From contig NZ_CP018787.1 of the NCBI RefSeq assembly GCF_002127965.1, positions 1,612,001-1,676,000 of the forward strand: a stretch of 64,000 bases of DNA. Direction: 5' to 3'. Position numbers and translations under genes: made by a program. Shown here in pieces: positions 8,029 through 17,273 of this stretch (its first letter is position 1; each line of letters begins with the position of its first letter). Origin of the DNA: Oxalobacter formigenes (GTDB lineage: Bacteria > Pseudomonadota > Gammaproteobacteria > Burkholderiales > Burkholderiaceae_D). The notes under the pieces are model-generated. The model ran no database searches. It was given only the letters and a program-made list of their open reading frames with translations, and was not told the DNA's origin.

Positions 8029-10425
8029 TCATTTCCGTTTTTTCTGTGCTGCACGTTTCAGATTGCGTTCGTTGATTGCCTGCATCCGCTCTTTCAACAG
8101 GCGACTTCTCGGATTTTCATCAAGAGGCTCCATTGCCTTTTGCATCCCGTCTTTTCCCTGTGCCAGTGGAGCGATCGCGGCAAGCAATGCCTGCATCTGG
8201 CCATCACTGATCTGCTTGCCGTCCCCTTCTTCAGGAGAGAGGGAATCTGATGAACCACCGTCACGTGCCATGCCTTCCGGCAATACGGCACTCCCCAGCA
8301 TGTCGAGAATTTCCTGTGGCAAATGCCGCAAGGCTTTAGGTGACAATTCAGGATTTTCTTCCGGTTGCGGTTCAGCCTGTGAACCGGGCATATCGGCCTG
8401 CGCTTCGTTCATGCCCTTCTCCCCCTGAAAAACATCATCGCTACCGGATGAACCTGCCAAAAGCGCGTCCCCCGAAGCAGGAGGCAAATTGTTGCCTTGT
8501 GGACTACCCGACAAGGCTTGCCCTTCACTGGCGAGAGCTTTCCGGATTTCCGGCGTATCCGGTTTTGCACCGGAGGTTTCCGGCTTCGCCTCCAGTTGCG
8601 GCACAAATGCCTCGAGATCGAGCTTGTCGTCAAAGCGCATGACCGTTTCCTTCAGAAGACTGATCAGCGCTGCCGGATTGATCCCCTGCAACTGGAACTG
8701 CATAATCTGTGAAATCAGCGGCTGAATCACCGGCAACAGTTTCGTCCAGGATTCCTGCCTGTCCAGATCGTCCGGAACACCTGTCGTCCCCGCCCTGATC
8801 TTGAGCTGAACCAGCTCAAACACTTCATCTTTCGACAGCTGCGGCCAGTCATAAGACAATTCGACAATACCCGTCACAGGTTGGCCGGTCGCCGGATTGA
8901 CCACATCGTCCAGTTTTCCTTTTTTATGGGGTCCCATGATTTTTTCAACCTGCTCCGGCTGCAATTCCTGAATCAGGATTTCAGCCGTATATTGCGCAAT
9001 CTGCTGCAGGAAATCCTCGACCTGATCCCGGAATTCCGACACCCTTCCCGACAGGGACTGCTGCAAAATATTCGCTTCCGTCGCCGTTTTCGGTTTGACC
9101 ACAGACGAACGCGATGCATCCTGCAAACCGGTCACCATTTCCCAGTCCAGCCGGACAGGAGACGTATCGTAAACAGCCGGATCGATCGGCGGATACGACT
9201 TCGGCATGATCGCCTGCTGGATGGGCTGGCCTCCCGCATCGATTAAGGTAATCTCACCCAGTTCGGAATCCGTAAAACGCTTCAGCGTCTTTTCATTCAG
9301 CTCTGCACTGGCGATATAACCCGGTTTGATCAGGTCGCGGTGCTCGTTATAACGATCCCTTGCCGAATTATGTTCATCCTGCAAACGTTCGGTCAGATCG
9401 ACAATCGACGGCCCGACGAAATGCCCGTCAACCGTCTGGAAAGGCAAGAGGAAAAACGGATACCAGCGTTCACCGACCTTCGGAGGGCTGTACGGATCGC
9501 GCAACCAGAATTCACACCCTTCCGCCATCGTATAAACCCGCTGGGACTGTTTGTCCCAGATTTCGAGAATACAGATTTGCGAATCGTCGTCGTTCGTCTG
9601 TTTGCCGCCGGAAAAAAGGCGTCCGGAACCTGTCGAAGAAGACCGCATGTCCCGATGTTTATAAATAGTTGCCTTATCGAGCTTGTAACCGTAAAGCCCT
9701 TCGGCAACGGCCTTTTTCATCGGGACAATCTGGACCATCCAGTCCGCCTGCTCATAATCCCAGAACTCGGCAATACTCGGGTCCACCAGCAGGTTTTCCG
9801 TCAGGACACGGTCAATGACAAGCCCTTCCGTTCTTCCGACCTCAGCCCTTTCCTGCAAGGCTGCCATCGTCTCCCTGATTTCCTCTTTCTTTCCCTTGTC
9901 ATTCTGGTTGCCGTCGTCTTCCAGCTCCATCGCCAGTCCCGCAACCCGCATGCGGTTATCCTGCGAATCGGCAATACGGGCATGAATTAAGGGATCGGTT
10001 TCGATTCTCTGCTGGTACATGACCTTCAAAACACCGAACGAACAGGTCAGCGCAGCGCGAACCGTCGCTTTTGCACGCATTTTCAGTTGTGCATCGTCCA
10101 GATAACGGTTCGTGACCGTTTCAATCGTTTTGCACAACAGTTTCAGATCACGTGAAGCATGAAGAGGCTTGACTGAAATCTCGGGATTTTTGGCATAAAT
10201 ATTCGGCAGAATCCCCATAATCGTACTGTGAATCAAATTGGCCCGATGCAGGTAAAACCCGGTCTGCCCGGGGTCACGGTTCCAGTCCAGTCCGGAAACC
10301 AGTTGCCGGTTATGCCGGATACGCCTGTGAAAACTGTCCCAATGCCGTCTGGCGGCAGACACCCTTAAAGACCACTTTTTGGCCAATGGATCAGTCTCGG
10401 GATGTTCCCTGAATTTAACACTCAC
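8029..10425 (-). CDS. Phage portal protein (P22-like size)
   Basis: About 798 residues. The start is taken as the GTG of VSVKFREHPETD, which has GGAGAAGAAAAA just before it; an upstream TTG at 10452 is less likely. Features include the crown/stem-type region with HRANLIHSTIMGILPNIYAK, the conserved DRYNEHRDLIKPGY, and the long helical segment EANILQQSLSGRVSEFRDQV preceding the barrel-like tail. The dodecameric portal forms the DNA entry vertex and docks terminase and the tail adaptor. The C-terminal 200 residues are Pro/Ser/Gly-rich, then strongly basic. It is the first gene after promoter copy 2, with a leader of only about 30 bp. Confidence 0.92.
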   Translation of the reverse strand: MSVKFREHPETDPLAKKWSLRVSAARRHWDSFHRRIRHNRQLVSGLDWNRDPGQTGFYLHRANLIHSTIMGILPNIYAKNPEISVKPLHASRDLKLLCKTIETVTNRYLDDAQLKMRAKATVRAALTCSFGVLKVMYQQRIETDPLIHARIADSQDNRMRVAGLAMELEDDGNQNDKGKKEEIRETMAALQERAEVGRTEGLVIDRVLTENLLVDPSIAEFWDYEQADWMVQIVPMKKAVAEGLYGYKLDKATIYKHRDMRSSSTGSGRLFSGGKQTNDDDSQICILEIWDKQSQRVYTMAEGCEFWLRDPYSPPKVGERWYPFFLLPFQTVDGHFVGPSIVDLTERLQDEHNSARDRYNEHRDLIKPGYIASAELNEKTLKRFTDSELGEITLIDAGGQPIQQAIMPKSYPPIDPAVYDTSPVRLDWEMVTGLQDASRSSVVKPKTATEANILQQSLSGRVSEFRDQVEDFLQQIAQYTAEILIQELQPEQVEKIMGPHKKGKLDDVVNPATGQPVTGIVELSYDWPQLSKDEVFELVQLKIRAGTTGVPDDLDRQESWTKLLPVIQPLISQIMQFQLQGINPAALISLLKETVMRFDDKLDLEAFVPQLEAKPETSGAKPDTPEIRKALASEGQALSGSPQGNNLPPASGDALLAGSSGSDDVFQGEKGMNEAQADMPGSQAEPQPEENPELSPKALRHLPQEILDMLGSAVLPEGMARDGGSSDSLSPEEGDGKQISDGQMQALLAAIAPLAQGKDGMQKAMEPLDENPRSRLLKERMQAINERNLKRAAQKKRK

Positions 10426-10463
10426 TTTTTCTTCTCCGGAAAAATAAAACAATGAATGCTTTA

Positions 10464-10511
10464 CTTATACAGCACTTTCAGACCATCTCCGGACATTTGT
10501 GGCACATTTAT
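10464..10511 (-). promoter_or_regulatory. Phage late-type promoter, copy 2 (portal unit)
   Basis: Minus strand: ACAAATGTCCGG (10500-10489), 19 bp, TATAAG (10469-10464). The upstream tandem half-site ATAAATGTGCC is present. The -10 lies about 39 bp from the GTG start of the portal gene. The stretch further upstream repeats ATAGCCAT-like words also seen upstream of copy 1, suggesting a larger conserved activator region. Confidence 0.82.
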
Positions 10512-10664
10512 GGCTATTTTGTCGTTATTGTAGCCTCTGATGGCTATAATGTCGCGACAAAACAACACCAAACGGCTTATAAAAGACCTTATATGGTTTG
10601 TTTCTGATGGGGCCATTGAGAAATCCGCCCCTGAATTTCCGAATGGAAACAGGCGTGAAAACAT

Positions 10665-10688
10665 AAAAAAACCGCGCAAAAAGCGCGG
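10665..10688 (-). terminator. Intrinsic terminator after the secreted-protein gene
   Basis: CCGCGC-AAAAA-GCGCGG hairpin, followed on the minus strand by a run of seven Ts. It insulates the 10831-11604 gene from the portal promoter downstream of it. Confidence 0.85.
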
Positions 10689-10830
10689 TGTCAAAGAGCA
10701 GAAATACAGCTGGGAAATAAAGGAGTTTACGTGTCAATCATAAATCGATTGCGCAATCTGTCCTTGCGTCAAAGCAAACAAACCTTCATTGCTGTAAAAA
10801 AAGGAATTGAAAGGAAGAGAAAAGACTGTA

Positions 10831-11604
10831 TCAGTCAAACAATCCGTTTTTGCGAGCCATCTTGTCCAGCTCCTCGACCAGATCGGGACGGTTCGCTTTT
10901 ACAGCACGCGCCCTGGCAGCCAGATACTCTTCCTTCATATCGCGGGATGCGCCGCCGTAACGGTCTTCGCGGACATTGTTCCCGCGTTTTTCACGTTTTC
11001 TGGAAGAATTCCTTTTTTTCGCCGTCCCTGCCTGACGTTTTTTATCGTGCTCCGCTGACAAACCATCATTGCCACGGGATATTTCACCCGTTTCCTGATT
11101 CAGAACATACCCGCTCGATCCAACTGCCTTGTACGGAGAATAAGCCTTGCCATACAAAGCCGTCATCAGGCGATTGAGTTTTTCCGGATCGTCGATATGG
11201 GCTATCAGCTGCTCACGCAGTTCCTGTTTCTGGAATTCGGAAGCCGCCTGGGCAAAACGGCGGATATTATTGTCCCCTGTATACTGATAAGCCCGGTAGG
11301 CTTTTTTCATATACTCGGGCATATCCGGATTTTTCCTCAGTATTTCATCAACCTTTTTGCGACGGGCAAGCGCATCGGCACTCTTTGCCGGGCTGGCATT
11401 GGAAAAGCCCTGATCGTTCGAAAAAGACAGAAAGGCATCGGGTGAATCCCCGTCCGGCGAATACTCGTAATCCGGCAAAGGCGTCCTTTCCAGATTAGGA
11501 TCGGCCAGCTCCGCAGACGCCAGCGCATCTGCACATGTAAACGGCACCGTCACGGCAAGCAAAACCGCCAGAAGAAAAGAAAACCGGAATCGGGAAGAAT
11601 TCAT
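10831..11604 (-). CDS. Secreted protein of unknown function inside the prophage
   Basis: 257 residues from MNSSRFRFSFLL, which opens a clear Sec signal ending near CADALASA. Upstream in-frame starts to 11640 are possible and neither has a strong ribosome-binding site. The mature protein is polar, with a helical block (ARRKKVDEILRKNPDMPEYM), a motif YKAVGSSGYVLNQETGEISR, and a highly basic segment KRQAGTAKKRNSSRKREKRG before a helical C-terminus. It has its own terminator and lies between structural units, so it looks like a moron-type accessory gene exported to the periplasm. No family recognised. Confidence 0.7.
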   Translation of the reverse strand: MNSSRFRFSFLLAVLLAVTVPFTCADALASAELADPNLERTPLPDYEYSPDGDSPDAFLSFSNDQGFSNASPAKSADALARRKKVDEILRKNPDMPEYMKKAYRAYQYTGDNNIRRFAQAASEFQKQELREQLIAHIDDPEKLNRLMTALYGKAYSPYKAVGSSGYVLNQETGEISRGNDGLSAEHDKKRQAGTAKKRNSSRKREKRGNNVREDRYGGASRDMKEEYLAARARAVKANRPDLVEELDKMARKNGLFD

Positions 11605-11930
11605 GAACGCATGCATTGAAAAGCCGGATACAGGAGCCATTTTAACCGTTTATCGCATCACAAGAAAGGAAAACCGGCATGAAAAGCGCCTCAAACTCAA
11701 CAAGGTACCTGTCTCGATGTCATCTTCAAAAGGCTTTTTCCGGTTCAAACGCGCAAAGCCGCATAGCCGAGCCGAATCCCATATAATAAAAGAAAAATCG
11801 CGTACACCAATCCGGATTGATACTGACGAATGACAAAATCGCCGGATAGGCAAGCGGTATGCTAAATGCCATAATCAGGAAATGGACTGTCTTACTCTAG
11901 CCAACATTATCGAAACCGGGGTCTGCCATC

Positions 11931-12335
11931 ATGAAAAAAATCGCCCTTTCAATAGCACTTTTGTCATCCCTTCTGCTGTCGGCCTGCGCCACCTACACGA
12001 CGGCAGCCTATGAACAGATACTCGACACCTTTATCGGCGACACGGAACAGCAGATCATTTCCGTCTGGGGAGTTCCCGACCGCACGTTCGAAAGCGGGGA
12101 AAACAAATACTTTGTTTACACGCGCAAGGAAACCTCCTACGTTCCGGGAAACCCCGGCTTTTACCAGCCCTACTGGGGATGGCCAGGCTCTCCGTTCTAC
12201 TCGCCTTACTATGGCGGCACACCGGGATATTACGTGAACTATTCCTGCACCACGACCTTTACCTTCCAGCAGGGAAAAGTGATCCACTGGCAATGGCAGG
12301 GCAATGATTGCAAGGCGCCGGAAGAAAAGAAATAA
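11931..12335 (+). CDS. Small outer-membrane-type lipoprotein, paralogue A
   Basis: 134 residues with a lipoprotein signal whose lipobox is LLSAC. The mature part starts with a short domain (YEQILDTFIGDTEQQIISVW, GVPDRTFESGENKYFVYTRK) resembling small BamE/SmpA-type modules, then a Tyr/Gly/Pro-rich linker and a conserved end GYYVNYSCTTTFTF plus WQWQGNDC with two cysteines. It faces its paralogue at 12596-12991, with the two genes convergent. Base composition is GC-typical for the region, unlike the paralogue. The role is unknown. Confidence 0.85.
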   Translation: MKKIALSIALLSSLLLSACATYTTAAYEQILDTFIGDTEQQIISVWGVPDRTFESGENKYFVYTRKETSYVPGNPGFYQPYWGWPGSPFYSPYYGGTPGYYVNYSCTTTFTFQQGKVIHWQWQGNDCKAPEEKK

Positions 12336-12595
12336 AACTGTCCGGAATGATGAGGGAGAAATAAAAAACGGCGATATGACAACTATGAATGCCATAAGGA
12401 TGGCGAAAATAGAAATAAGAAAAATTTATTATTTCATATCCTGAACACTGCTTGAATCATTCTGTCCGGATATGAAAAACAGGGAAAACAAAAACGAAAA
12501 TCACCAATTTTATATCAATAAATCCAGCAATTCAAAATAAAGAAAATTACATTTAATAATTATAGCCGGCTTAAAGGGGGTAATTAACACTTTTC
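12336..12595. other. AT-rich gap between two convergent lipoprotein genes
   Basis: 260 bp, strongly AT-rich, with no supportable ORF, RNA gene or clear terminator hairpin. The two flanking genes converge here. Confidence 0.5.
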
Positions 12596-12991
12596 TTATT
12601 CTTCATGAGCCCTGCAACTATTACCTTGCCATCTCCAGTCTGTAATCACTCCATTCACGACAGTGAAAGTCGTTTCACAATAATAATTGACCTTATAACC
12701 GGCAGAACCTCCGTACTGGCTTGTATAGGCCGTTCCCGTCCACTGATTGTACGTTGTCTGGTAATATGGTGCTACTCCCGGAGTATAAAAAGAGCGGCTT
12801 TTATAATAAGTCAGATATTTTTTTGTCCCACTTTCATATACATGAGACGGTACTCCCCATTTTGAAATAAGATTGTCTTCCGTTCCTCCCAACCACGTAT
12901 CAAGTATATTTTCATAACCTTTGGTTGTTGGTAATGAACAGGCATTCAAAAAAAATGACAACGCCATTAATAGAATCGTAATCTTTTTCAT
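12596..12991 (-). CDS. Small outer-membrane-type lipoprotein, paralogue B
   Basis: 131 residues, lipobox LNAC after a basic-hydrophobic leader. It aligns end to end with the plus-strand neighbour: YENILDTWLGGTEDNLISKW matches YEQILDTFIGDTEQQIISVW, and the ends GYKVNYYCETTFTV and WRWQGNSC match as well. It is much more AT-rich than its paralogue, which argues for separate acquisition or divergence rather than a recent tandem copy. It has its own AT-rich upstream region (12992-13103). Function unknown; membrane-anchored periplasmic location inferred. Confidence 0.82.
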   Translation of the reverse strand: MKKITILLMALSFFLNACSLPTTKGYENILDTWLGGTEDNLISKWGVPSHVYESGTKKYLTYYKSRSFYTPGVAPYYQTTYNQWTGTAYTSQYGGSAGYKVNYYCETTFTVVNGVITDWRWQGNSCRAHEE

Positions 12992-13103
12992 CGTTATGTA
13001 AACTCTCCGGATATTTTATTTATAAAAGTAAAATATAATCTCCCTTTTTTAAATTCTATTATTTTCCATATCATAATTTAATTGAAAAATTTAATTAAGA
13101 ATT

Positions 13104-13138
13104 AAAAAAAACCGGCAAATATAATATGCCGGTTTTTT
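13104..13138. terminator. Terminator ending the 10-kb capsid-tail unit
   Basis: AACCGGCA and TGCCGGTT form the stem around an AT-rich loop, with A and T runs on both sides, so it works in both directions. It lies 12 bp past the stop of the last internal virion gene. Confidence 0.85.
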
Positions 13139-13149
13139 CAGTGGAAAAA

Positions 13150-13755
13150 TCAGGTAAATCCAACATTACCTGGTTTACCCTGACCTTTTATCATCGATGA
13201 ACCGATCATTCCCAGAACCTGCGAGCCGAAACTCAATGCCCCATCCGGCCTGGCAGCCTGCCTGATCGCATACTGGTCGACATTGTCCATTCCTCTGGAG
13301 AAATTGTTGATGCGTGCGATCTGATTGGCATTGTCCGCCATTTTCAGACCCTCGTTCTGTCGCAGCCGATAGGCACTTTCCTGCTGTCCATACAGGCCGG
13401 CAAAATCCTTCGCCGCCTTCAGCTGATTGGTGTCAGACGCCGCCTTTGCCTGCTGGTAATCGGACGAGACATTCCCCTGTACCGTTGCATTGCTGGCATT
13501 GGCGGTCTGCGTGGCCTCCACCGGCTTGTAATACTGCTCGGTCAATTGCTGTTTGATCTCGTTTTGCCTGTCGGCACGGGTATCCTGCTGAAAATCGTCC
13601 GCATTGTCCATCGCGATTTTTTCCGCCTGCCGCTGGTATTCCCGCTGGCGTCTCATGGCATTTCCAACCTCGCGGCTTTGCCTGTTTTGCACCACGTTCG
13701 AATTGATCTGCTCCAGCGCCGCTGATGCAACAAGCGCAATTATTGCTCCCCACAT
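13150..13755 (-). CDS. Internal virion-type protein (T7 gp14-like position)
   Basis: 201 residues from MWGAIIALVASAALEQ, preceded by GGAGAATAAT. A short hydrophobic N-terminus is followed by a long Gln/Asn/Ala-rich helical body (EYQRQAEKIAMDNADDFQQD, QAKAASDTNQLKAAKDFAGL) and a Gly-rich end. Hydrophobic N-terminus, coiled-coil body and position after the tail genes are typical of podovirus ejection proteins that leave the capsid with the DNA and help it cross the envelope. It is the last gene of the unit. Assignment rests on composition and order. Confidence 0.7.
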   Translation of the reverse strand: MWGAIIALVASAALEQINSNVVQNRQSREVGNAMRRQREYQRQAEKIAMDNADDFQQDTRADRQNEIKQQLTEQYYKPVEATQTANASNATVQGNVSSDYQQAKAASDTNQLKAAKDFAGLYGQQESAYRLRQNEGLKMADNANQIARINNFSRGMDNVDQYAIRQAARPDGALSFGSQVLGMIGSSMIKGQGKPGNVGFT

Positions 13756-13774
13756 ATTATTCTCCATCTTCCGT

Positions 13775-14698
13775 TTAACTTCCGCTATAGGTTTTCCGGA
13801 CGGAATTGCCGCCGTTATACCCGTTGTTCACCACATTCTGGGTAGTGTTCTGGTTGGTGTTACCGCGGAGATAAGCCTGCGAAAGACCGCCGAAAAGGTT
13901 CCCGATCGACGCTCCGGAACGTTCTCCCTGCGCCCTTTGCGAGGTGGACTCCAGCTGCTGCTGGGCCATCTGTTGCGCCGTACCGGTATCGATACCCGAC
14001 TGCGCCATGGCAATCAGGCTCTGTCTGGCGCTTTCATCCGCTGTACGCAATGCCGACGAAGCGTTATCGGCGATACCGCCGGCCTTGACCAGTCCCTCAT
14101 TGGTCATTTCCTGCAAGCGTGCATTGGAATCGACATCAGCGGAACCGCCCATCAAACCATTGCGGGCCAAACCGAAACGATTGGCTTTTTCCGCATCCCC
14201 ATACTGGCGGTTTACATCCTTCGCATTGATGTCATAAACCGCCTGCCGCTGTTCGTCATACAGTTTTTCACGCTTGTTTTCAGGCTTGACCGTTTCAACA
14301 CCGGTAAAAAGTTCCCTGTTGGCAATGGCCTTGTTGATTTTGTCCATGTCCCATGCAGATGCCGACCCACTAGTCTGACCAACCTGATCGACAATATTGC
14401 CAACAATCTGGTTGAAGGCATTTCCCGAGCTGGAATTGACATTGAATTTCTTTCTCCCGTCAAAAACCGACCCATCCTTATTGTAGTAAGTCTTGTCAGG
14501 ATCGAATTCGCTCGCCGCATTGGTGCCCTGCTTGTACTCTGGCGGATCGAAAATATCATTGATAGTCTTGATAGCCGCGTTGATCCTTGCCTGACGTTCC
14601 TCTTCCTGCCGTCGCATGGCGGAAGCACCGCCATCTCCCCCTTTATGGCACAAGCGCCGTCCATCCGGAGAATACCCGTTGTGTTTGGAAAATATCAT
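13775..14698 (-). CDS. Putative phage structural/ejection protein
   Basis: 307 residues after GGAGGGAAATGG. The sequence is polar, Asn/Gln/Ser/Gly-rich with helical stretches (MRRQEEERQARINAAIKTIN, DESARQSLIAMAQSGI, GTAQQMAQQQLESTSQRAQG) and an Asn-rich C-terminus. It is followed 19 bp later by the gp14-like gene and preceded by the GNAT-fold gp13-like gene, so it most likely belongs to the internal virion/ejection set. No catalytic motif was seen. Confidence 0.7.
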   Translation of the reverse strand: MIFSKHNGYSPDGRRLCHKGGDGGASAMRRQEEERQARINAAIKTINDIFDPPEYKQGTNAASEFDPDKTYYNKDGSVFDGRKKFNVNSSSGNAFNQIVGNIVDQVGQTSGSASAWDMDKINKAIANRELFTGVETVKPENKREKLYDEQRQAVYDINAKDVNRQYGDAEKANRFGLARNGLMGGSADVDSNARLQEMTNEGLVKAGGIADNASSALRTADESARQSLIAMAQSGIDTGTAQQMAQQQLESTSQRAQGERSGASIGNLFGGLSQAYLRGNTNQNTTQNVVNNGYNGGNSVRKTYSGS

Positions 14699-14712
14699 CC
14701 ATTTCCCTCCTC

Positions 14713-15135
14713 TTATCTTAAATTCAGCCTTAATTGCCGATATGTATCGACATAACCGTATTTCGCCAGCATTCTCGACATGCCCCTGCTGCAGGACGCT
14801 TCCAGAAAGTCCGCTCCGGCTGCTGCCGCCCAGTCCCTGAACTGGTCCAGAAATTCTGAAAAAACCGCGTCCATCCGCTTTCCTCCCAGCGCCAGAATAT
14901 TGACCGCCGTTTTCTTCGGATAAAACCTGAACTCGAAAGCAAAGGCCAGCAAAATGACGCCGTCGTCGTCAAAAAACGCCCCGATAACAATCCGTTTCGA
15001 TTGCGCCATCGCCTTGAGATCGCTGCAATCGAATTCACCATGAACCGCGCGGGAAACGACCGACCCGAGAATGGGCTCGATTTTTTCCCAGTCCCTCTCC
15101 AGCTCTTCGGGATCCAGATAGAAATACGACCTCAT
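14713..15135 (-). CDS. GNAT-fold phage protein (gp13-like)
   Basis: 140 residues. An acetyltransferase-like pattern is visible: beta strands KRIVIGAFFDDDGVILLAFA and TAVNILALGGK, then a helix and LEASCSRGMSRMLAKYGYVD, resembling the last GNAT strand. T7-like phages carry a GNAT-fold protein at the same place between the tail tube genes and internal virion protein B, where it is a structural assembly factor. The start overlaps the stop of the nozzle gene as ATGA, indicating coupling. Whether it binds acetyl-CoA cannot be told. Confidence 0.72.
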   Translation of the reverse strand: MRSYFYLDPEELERDWEKIEPILGSVVSRAVHGEFDCSDLKAMAQSKRIVIGAFFDDDGVILLAFAFEFRFYPKKTAVNILALGGKRMDAVFSEFLDQFRDWAAAAGADFLEASCSRGMSRMLAKYGYVDTYRQLRLNLR

Positions 15136-16568
15136 AAAACACCCAGCGGTTCGTAATAAATCGTCAGGGCATCCAGCTGGAAAGGCTGGTTCGTCACATT
15201 CCTGAACCGGGGTGAAAATTCGGTCCCGGCCACTTCCAGCGGAATCAGTCCACCCCCATAGGTATTGCCGACCACCCTCACCTCATCGGTGACCGCCTCG
15301 TGGTTGCGGACATCGAAGCCCATCGAGAAATAACATTCCCCCTGCATGACCAGATCGACGCCATAAACCCGCTTCAGTATCCCGGGGGTTTTGAAGTTCA
15401 TATACGGCAATTCGAGAACGACCTCATACTCCTGTCCGTCATCCGTATGCGCCTCTTCATCCAGTTTGTACACATCGTCACCGCTCCGGATGTAAAGCAC
15501 CCCGTTCAATTCATCCATCGCATCGACCGTCACAGGCAGGTCATACCGGCTCCAGGCCGCGATCCGCGAGGTACGCGACACCGAATAAACGAACATCTGG
15601 CGATCGATTGCACAGAGATACTGGCCTGTCCCGTAAAAATAAACCGCCTTGGGCGCCCCCTTCACATCCTGCAAAACGGGACGTACCAGCGTATCGACAG
15701 GCGAACCGATATCCAGATCGTCCAGTCTTGAAACCAGCTGTTGCGTCGTGATCGACCGGAAACCGAAATCCGACAGGAAGTACAAGTCACCGGCGACCGT
15801 TGCCAGCGACTGCGGAAAAGACGTCCCGACGTTTTCGACCGTTTCTTCCAGACACATGGCCGTCGGGTCCGGATCGGCATACCATACCTGTGCCCCGTCA
15901 CGCATCAATACAACCAGCTTGTTGCGATACAGCCCGAGCGCTTTGGCTTCCCGGTTGCCCAGTGCATTCAGGCCCGTCGGCAGGAAACCGGCATCATCCG
16001 TTTCCGTCCAGACCGTCGGATCTCCCGTCTTGGAATAGCGGACAGTCGAGCCGTCAGGAGAAATGCCGAATATCTTCGACGCCGTCTTGATGACCGAACG
16101 TGTATGCGGACAATTCGAATCCGTTATCTGGCTGACTTCAGCCTCATTCAAAAAATGATGACGACACACATCGCCATGCTGCGCAGACACATACAAATAC
16201 CCGTTGAACACGTCCACATAGTGGACATCCGACACTTCCTTATACACAGGTGCATAAGACGTCTCGCTGTTTTCGTCATCCGTCACCTCTTCACCGCAAA
16301 CCAGCTTGCAGGCATGAAAAAGCGGATCGGCATGTTCGATATCTTCCACCCCGCCATAAAACGTATGCAACTTGCCAAGAGCCGCCGCCAGACCCTTCGT
16401 TCCCGGCTCCAGCCTGGCAATCTTCGTCAGCCCCGGCCGTTTCGCCGTTGCCAGCCCGGTCGTGACATACGCATTTTTCATCTCGCGCAAACGATTGGCA
16501 TCGGACACCGACGCCGCCTTGCGCAAATCGATCCCCAGATCGAACTTGTCAAACGTAATCGTTGCCAT
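15132..16568 (-). CDS. Tail nozzle/stabilisation-type protein (T7 gp12/P22 gp10 analogue)
   Basis: 478 residues, opening MATITFDKFDLGIDLRKAAS and continuing as repeated beta units (LHTFYGGVEDIEHADPLFHA, VDVFNGYLYVSAQHGDVCRH, VVLMRDGAQVWYADP, LYFLSDFGFRSI), as in the propeller-like tail nozzle proteins that extend the podovirus tail below the adaptor ring. It sits directly after the adaptor gene (3 bp gap) and before the gp13-like gene with a 4-base overlap. Such proteins stabilise packaged DNA and form the channel tip. Family assignment is by order and repeat character. Confidence 0.75.
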   Translation of the reverse strand: MATITFDKFDLGIDLRKAASVSDANRLREMKNAYVTTGLATAKRPGLTKIARLEPGTKGLAAALGKLHTFYGGVEDIEHADPLFHACKLVCGEEVTDDENSETSYAPVYKEVSDVHYVDVFNGYLYVSAQHGDVCRHHFLNEAEVSQITDSNCPHTRSVIKTASKIFGISPDGSTVRYSKTGDPTVWTETDDAGFLPTGLNALGNREAKALGLYRNKLVVLMRDGAQVWYADPDPTAMCLEETVENVGTSFPQSLATVAGDLYFLSDFGFRSITTQQLVSRLDDLDIGSPVDTLVRPVLQDVKGAPKAVYFYGTGQYLCAIDRQMFVYSVSRTSRIAAWSRYDLPVTVDAMDELNGVLYIRSGDDVYKLDEEAHTDDGQEYEVVLELPYMNFKTPGILKRVYGVDLVMQGECYFSMGFDVRNHEAVTDEVRVVGNTYGGGLIPLEVAGTEFSPRFRNVTNQPFQLDALTIYYEPLGVL

Positions 16569-16571
16569 GAA

Positions 16572-17273
16572 TCACCCCGCCGACAACCGGTAATCGCCAT
16601 CCGAACCCGTCACCGTCCTGCTCTTCTGATAATGCCCGTTCAGGAAAAAACGGCGGTTCTCATGCTGTTTGATCTTTTCCAGCCGGAGCTTCGTATTGAA
16701 AAGCACGGCAACCGATTGCGAATCCGGATGACGGAAATGTGCCTTGGCATTGGCGATCGCGTACAAAAGGATGAGCCTGTCGGAAACACCGGGACGGTCG
16801 GCCGACTGGGCAAAACGCGGTTTCGAGGCAATATATTCCACCATCAAACCATAAGCACGGTCCGGAACCGGCCACAACTCAATCTGCCCGTTCAGCGTTT
16901 CATACTTCACCGGAACCGACCGGCTGTTGTCCTCACGATCCGCTTCCGAAATACCCTGAACCAGCTGCGTCCGTGAGTCCCCGTCGACAATCCAGACCGA
17001 CATAACGAGCCCCGGATCGATATCCTCATCCTCTGCGTCGTTATGCCAGTCGTAAAGGAACGATCCCTGTTCCAGTGTAATAACCGTTTTCTTGCGCATC
17101 GGTATCGGATTCAACTGGTCATAAACATAATCATGCGCTTCCTGCAAAAACGAAATCATGACCGGATTATTGTTGTTCGAAGCCGGGCCCTGAGCCACAA
17201 AACCCAGCCGCGCCTTCAGTTCCGCCAGCAACTCCCCCAGCGTCCTGTATCTCTGAATCAAACCGTTCATCAT
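16572..17273 (-). CDS. Head-tail adaptor / tail tubular protein A-like
   Basis: 233 residues. The N-terminus has the typical adaptor pattern: LGELLAELKARLGFVAQG then MISFLQEAHDYVYDQLN, followed by beta strands (TVITLEQGSFLYDW) and a middle motif KYETLNGQIELWPVPDRAYG. The C-terminal helix DRLILLYAIANAKAHFRHPD precedes a basic tail. The protein would form the ring that joins portal and tail nozzle. Its stop lies 3 bp before the nozzle gene, and its start overlaps the preceding 65-codon gene by four bases. Confidence 0.78.
   Translation of the reverse strand: MMNGLIQRYRTLGELLAELKARLGFVAQGPASNNNNPVMISFLQEAHDYVYDQLNPIPMRKKTVITLEQGSFLYDWHNDAEDEDIDPGLVMSVWIVDGDSRTQLVQGISEADREDNSRSVPVKYETLNGQIELWPVPDRAYGLMVEYIASKPRFAQSADRPGVSDRLILLYAIANAKAHFRHPDSQSVAVLFNTKLRLEKIKQHENRRFFLNGHYQKSRTVTGSDGDYRLSAG

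Noticed and set aside
6493..10511. Phage-encoded single-subunit RNA polymerase promoter (T7-like)
   Set aside because: The -10 hexamer matches host sigma-70 form, and no T7-type polymerase gene is in the window. Not excluded if such a gene lies outside.
10496..10516. Sigma-54-type promoter TGGCAC-N5-TGGCT on the plus strand
   Set aside because: It fits the -24/-12 pattern at this copy only. In the copies at 6.5 and 29.5 kb the GC of the -12 element is not kept, while the opposite-strand box-N19-hexamer is conserved in all.
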